NCBI RefSeq assembly: GCF_029639405.1
Contig: NZ_CP121274.1
Coordinates: 2,666,001-2,730,000, forward strand
Direction of reading: 5' to 3'
Length of the DNA: 64,000 nucleotides
Origin: Microbacterium proteolyticum
Lineage (GTDB): Bacteria > Actinomycetota > Actinomycetes > Actinomycetales > Microbacteriaceae
The notes beneath the pieces were generated by a model, which was given only the letters and a program-made list of their open reading frames with translations, did no database searches and was not told where the DNA came from. A program made the translations under genes and the position numbers. Of this stretch, positions 63,993 to 64,000 are shown in pieces; position 1 is the stretch's first letter, and every line of letters begins with the position of its first letter.

Positions 63993-64000
63993 GCGAGAAC

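Overview
The window is a high-GC actinobacterial chromosome segment. The 16S rRNA sequence (the Microbacteriaceae-type region near 15570-15720), the frequent leaderless genes and the actinobacterial core gene order (coaE-uvrB-uvrA-uvrC-rapZ-whiA-sodA-gap-pgk-tpiA-secG-rbpA, plus tkt-tal-pgi-zwf-opcA-pgl) all point to Microbacterium or a close relative. I saw no insertion sequence, phage gene, CRISPR array or tRNA gene. Gene and start calls come from reading frames, motifs and context only; no database search was run.

Layout. 1-5.9 kb: end of a Nudix CoA pyrophosphatase gene, glucose-6-phosphate isomerase, a secreted lytic-transglycosylase-like protein, a PadR regulator with a clear operator, and a UbiB/ABC1 kinase-like protein. 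6.1-9.4 kb (minus): a coupled operon with a multi-cluster radical SAM enzyme resembling the COG1964/tetraether-synthase group, a small membrane protein, a divergent Lgt-like membrane protein and a proline-rich membrane protein. This is the best candidate for an undescribed system. 9.5-13 kb: a second transglycosylase-like protein, then a DHA2 efflux pump divergent from its TetR regulator. 13-15 kb: rpsA and a small membrane protein. 15-20.9 kb: one rRNA operon (16S-23S-5S) with no tRNA in the spacer, promoter, processing stems and two terminators. 20.9-29.1 kb: an MFS pump, a GH13 enzyme of trehalose-synthase type, a GIY-YIG/zinc protein, a hypothetical protein, and a signalling group (histidine kinase, degenerate GGDEF protein, stand-alone receiver). 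29.2-44.9 kb: the DNA repair and core-metabolism block (coaE, uvrB, uvrA, uvrC, rapZ, whiA, sodA, gap, pgk, tpiA, secG, rbpA), with an OhrR-like regulator and a small cysteine/histidine protein between uvrB and uvrA. 45-55.5 kb: an accessory surface-polysaccharide module (lipoprotein, polysaccharide deacetylase, second-type GlmS, NAD-dependent epimerase, nucleotide-sugar dehydrogenase, divergent processive glycosyltransferase) and a large LuxR-type ATPase regulator. 55.7-63.9 kb: the oxidative pentose-phosphate operon, including a second, unrelated-looking glucose-6-phosphate isomerase.

How it fits together. The glycolytic and pentose-phosphate genes supply fructose-6-phosphate, which the GlmS homologue and the nucleotide-sugar enzymes can channel into a surface polymer. 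uvrB, uvrA and the GIY-YIG gene share an identical promoter architecture, close to the actinobacterial PafBC (RecA-independent) DNA-damage motif, suggesting one damage regulon. A heptamer, GGATGCC, is about five times more frequent than base composition predicts on both strands, and it forms the stems of several terminators.
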